From contig JACOUC010000010.1 in the NCBI GenBank assembly GCA_016178055.1, positions 1-37,657 of the forward strand: a stretch of 37,657 nucleotides of DNA, written 5' to 3'. The position numbers and the translations under genes were made by a program. This DNA comes from Chlamydiota bacterium (GTDB lineage: Bacteria > Auribacterota > JACPWU01). Every line of letters begins with the position of its first letter. Positions within the stretch are counted from its first letter, which is position 1. The notes under the pieces were generated by a model. That model had not been told where the DNA came from, did not search any database, and saw only the letters and a list, made by a program, of their open reading frames with translations. Shown piece after piece: positions 36,539 through 37,657 of this stretch.

Positions 36539-37657
36539 ATGACCAAATTTGTTCATAAATTCATTAGTGTTTTTTTGTGCGTTTCATTCTTATCTTACGA
36601 TATACAAGTAAGTTACGGACAAAACTCTCCTATAGCTTCCGACTTTGCTCCTTCATTAAACCTGTATCATTCTCATTCTGTAGAGAGTAAGGATTCTGCT
36701 CTTTCGTTTCTTGAAGGTTTTAGTATACCGATTACGGTAGGGGAAGTGGTGGAAAAGGAGCTCATTCCAGGACGACCTCTTCTTTTTATCGTTGAAGACA
36801 TTCACGGTGAAGTTGAGGCTCAGAAGAATATTAGGGGGATATTGGAAATGCTTAAAAGGCAGCTCGAGGCTCGAAGCTCGAAGCTCGAAGCAAAAGCAAA
36901 AACTGAAGAAGTATTTACCTCGAGCCTCGAGCCTCGAGCCTCGAACCAAGTATTAGCTTCTAACCGTTTTTACGTTTTTCTCGAAGGCGCAGCAGGTCCT
37001 CTTGATTATTCCTTTTTTACAGGATTTCCAGGTCATGAAGTTATGGAGAAAGTCCAAAAAGAGCATTTGGAAAAAGGGGAGATCAGTGGGGGAGAGTCTT
37101 TTTTAATGACTGAGGATAACAGACACGTGGGGGGATTTGGCGTCGAAGAAGTGAGTGACTATGTTGAGAATCTTAAATTAATGGGAAAATTTCTGGAAGA
37201 GAGAGAATTAGAAGAGAATGCTTTAGAGGATATGGAAGTTTTTCTAAAGAATCTCCGCCATAAAACTTATTCGAAAGAATTGATGGAATTAGTTGAGGAG
37301 CGGGAGCAGTATGGGGAAAATAAGATAGAGATGGGGGAATATTTATATCAAATATCAAACATCAAATATCAAAATGACAAATCAAAAATCAAAAATGACC
37401 AACCTGTCATTGCGAGCGAAGCGAAGCAATCTCAGTTTTTTCAATATCCAGCTATTCAAAAGTTTCTTAAGTTCCAATTTCTCCAAAAAAAGACAGATCT
37501 GAAAGCAGTAGAGAGTGAATATTTAAAATTTCTATCCGAATTAGAAAAGAAACTACCCAAAGAAGCAATGGCAGAAGTAATGAGGCATGTGTTGGAGCAT
37601 CGATTAGGAAGAATGAGTGATGAGGAGCATTATCTTTATTTGAGACGATATCTAGAA
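36539..37657 (+). CDS. Third paralogue: signal peptide + TraB/ChaN-like domain (partial, open at right edge)
   Basis: ATG 36539 opens a frame that stays open for 373 codons to the window edge. It encodes a signal peptide (FISVFLCVSFLSYDIQVSYGQN), the GRPLLFIVEDIHGEVEAQKNI block, FYVFLEGAAGPLDYSFF, GGESFLMTEDN and a Glu-rich helical region. Each of these blocks has a counterpart in the giant protein, and the order is the same. It starts 107 bases after the pseudogene and has its own promoter-like motif. Unlike the pseudogene it is uninterrupted, although it carries three repeat inserts: heptamer copy VI, a TATCAAA array and the GTCATTGCGAG repeat, all read in frame. No clear Shine-Dalgarno sequence is seen (AAATTAAA). 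Its C-terminal cargo domain lies outside the window, as does the GGFH block. Confidence 0.8.
   Translation, partial: MTKFVHKFISVFLCVSFLSYDIQVSYGQNSPIASDFAPSLNLYHSHSVESKDSALSFLEGFSIPITVGEVVEKELIPGRPLLFIVEDIHGEVEAQKNIRGILEMLKRQLEARSSKLEAKAKTEEVFTSSLEPRASNQVLASNRFYVFLEGAAGPLDYSFFTGFPGHEVMEKVQKEHLEKGEISGGESFLMTEDNRHVGGFGVEEVSDYVENLKLMGKFLEERELEENALEDMEVFLKNLRHKTYSKELMELVEEREQYGENKIEMGEYLYQISNIKYQNDKSKIKNDQPVIASEAKQSQFFQYPAIQKFLKFQFLQKKTDLKAVESEYLKFLSELEKKLPKEAMAEVMRHVLEHRLGRMSDEEHYLYLRRYLE
36862..36945. repeat. CTCGAGC-type heptamer stem-loop element, copy VI
   Basis: This is the simplest full copy: left arm of GCTCGAG/GCTCGAA units, core, then three CTCGAGC-type units. It is in frame after codons for MLKRQ, the same site as copies I and IV. 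Confidence 0.95.
37346..37373. repeat. Heptamer array TATCAAA, 4 units, inside the third paralogue
   Basis: TATCAAA, TATCAAA, CATCAAA, TATCAAA, followed by looser ATCAAAA copies. It is in frame and follows the codons for MGEY. Confidence 0.95.
37406..37435. repeat. GTCATTGCGAGCGAAGCGA dispersed repeat (compact form)
   Basis: It runs from GTCATTGCGAG to AGCAATCTCAG and is read in frame as VIASEAKQSQ, a peptide familiar from repeat insertions in many bacterial genes. It occupies the same homologous site as 7015-7084. Confidence 0.9.

Overview
The window looks like a bacterial chromosome fragment from a lineage that makes giant multi-domain proteins. The closest fit I know is the candidate phylum Omnitrophota (former OP3). 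That assignment is inference: it rests on a 6910-residue ORF, an AceK homologue fused behind a secreted-type N-terminus, many small palindromic repeats, and T/A-rich third codon positions. I see no rRNA, tRNA or marker gene that would settle it.

Layout. (1) 1-4800: a Thr-rich repeat domain of a surface-type protein (170-codon unit, open at the left edge) is joined out of frame to a 5'-truncated secreted/membrane protein. (2) 4801-6067: a STAS-like gene between repeat-rich spacers. (3) 6068-26800: one uninterrupted 20.7-kb gene. In order it encodes a signal peptide, a domain with EDIH and GGFH motifs (TraB/ChaN-like), a membrane block, a 3-hydroxyisobutyryl-CoA-hydrolase-type crotonase, an acetyl-CoA-synthetase-type ligase, an acrylyl/crotonyl-CoA-reductase-type MDR domain, an enoyl-CoA hydratase, an HExxH domain, a second membrane block, four tandem Rossmann/SDR units laid out like bifunctional malonyl-CoA reductase, a threefold repeat, a second HExxH domain and an unknown tail. 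(4) 26801-30708: a small-gene island with DUF4258/YgiT, MazEF-type and MntA/HepT toxin-antitoxin pairs, and a nucleotidyltransferase gene broken by a 164-bp perfect-ended inverted-repeat element flanked by TTAA. (5) 30893-36431: a decayed paralogue of the giant gene's N-terminus fused to an AceK-like domain, with two frame changes and one in-frame TAG. (6) 36539-37657: a third, intact paralogue of the same N-terminus, running off the right edge.

How it may work together. The catalytic modules of the giant protein match the steps malonyl-CoA to malonate semialdehyde to 3-hydroxypropionate to 3-hydroxypropionyl-CoA to acrylyl-CoA to propionyl-CoA. In Chloroflexus-type bacteria two separate multidomain proteins, malonyl-CoA reductase and propionyl-CoA synthase, perform them. 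Here the whole 3-hydroxypropionate module appears fused in one chain that also carries an apparent signal peptide and membrane segments. The first SDR unit lacks the usual active-site Lys, so one step may be lost or altered.

A second theme is repeats with a period of exactly seven bases. At least six unrelated heptamers occur, both between genes and inside genes. One of them, based on CTCGAGC, forms a stem-loop element inserted six times inside the coding sequences of the three paralogues. Because 7 is not a multiple of 3, gain or loss of one unit shifts the frame, and the decayed paralogue changes frame inside such an array. A conserved promoter-like motif (TTTTTAC, TTTTT, about 11 bases, GTGTCYTAT) precedes all three paralogues and the spacer before the STAS gene.
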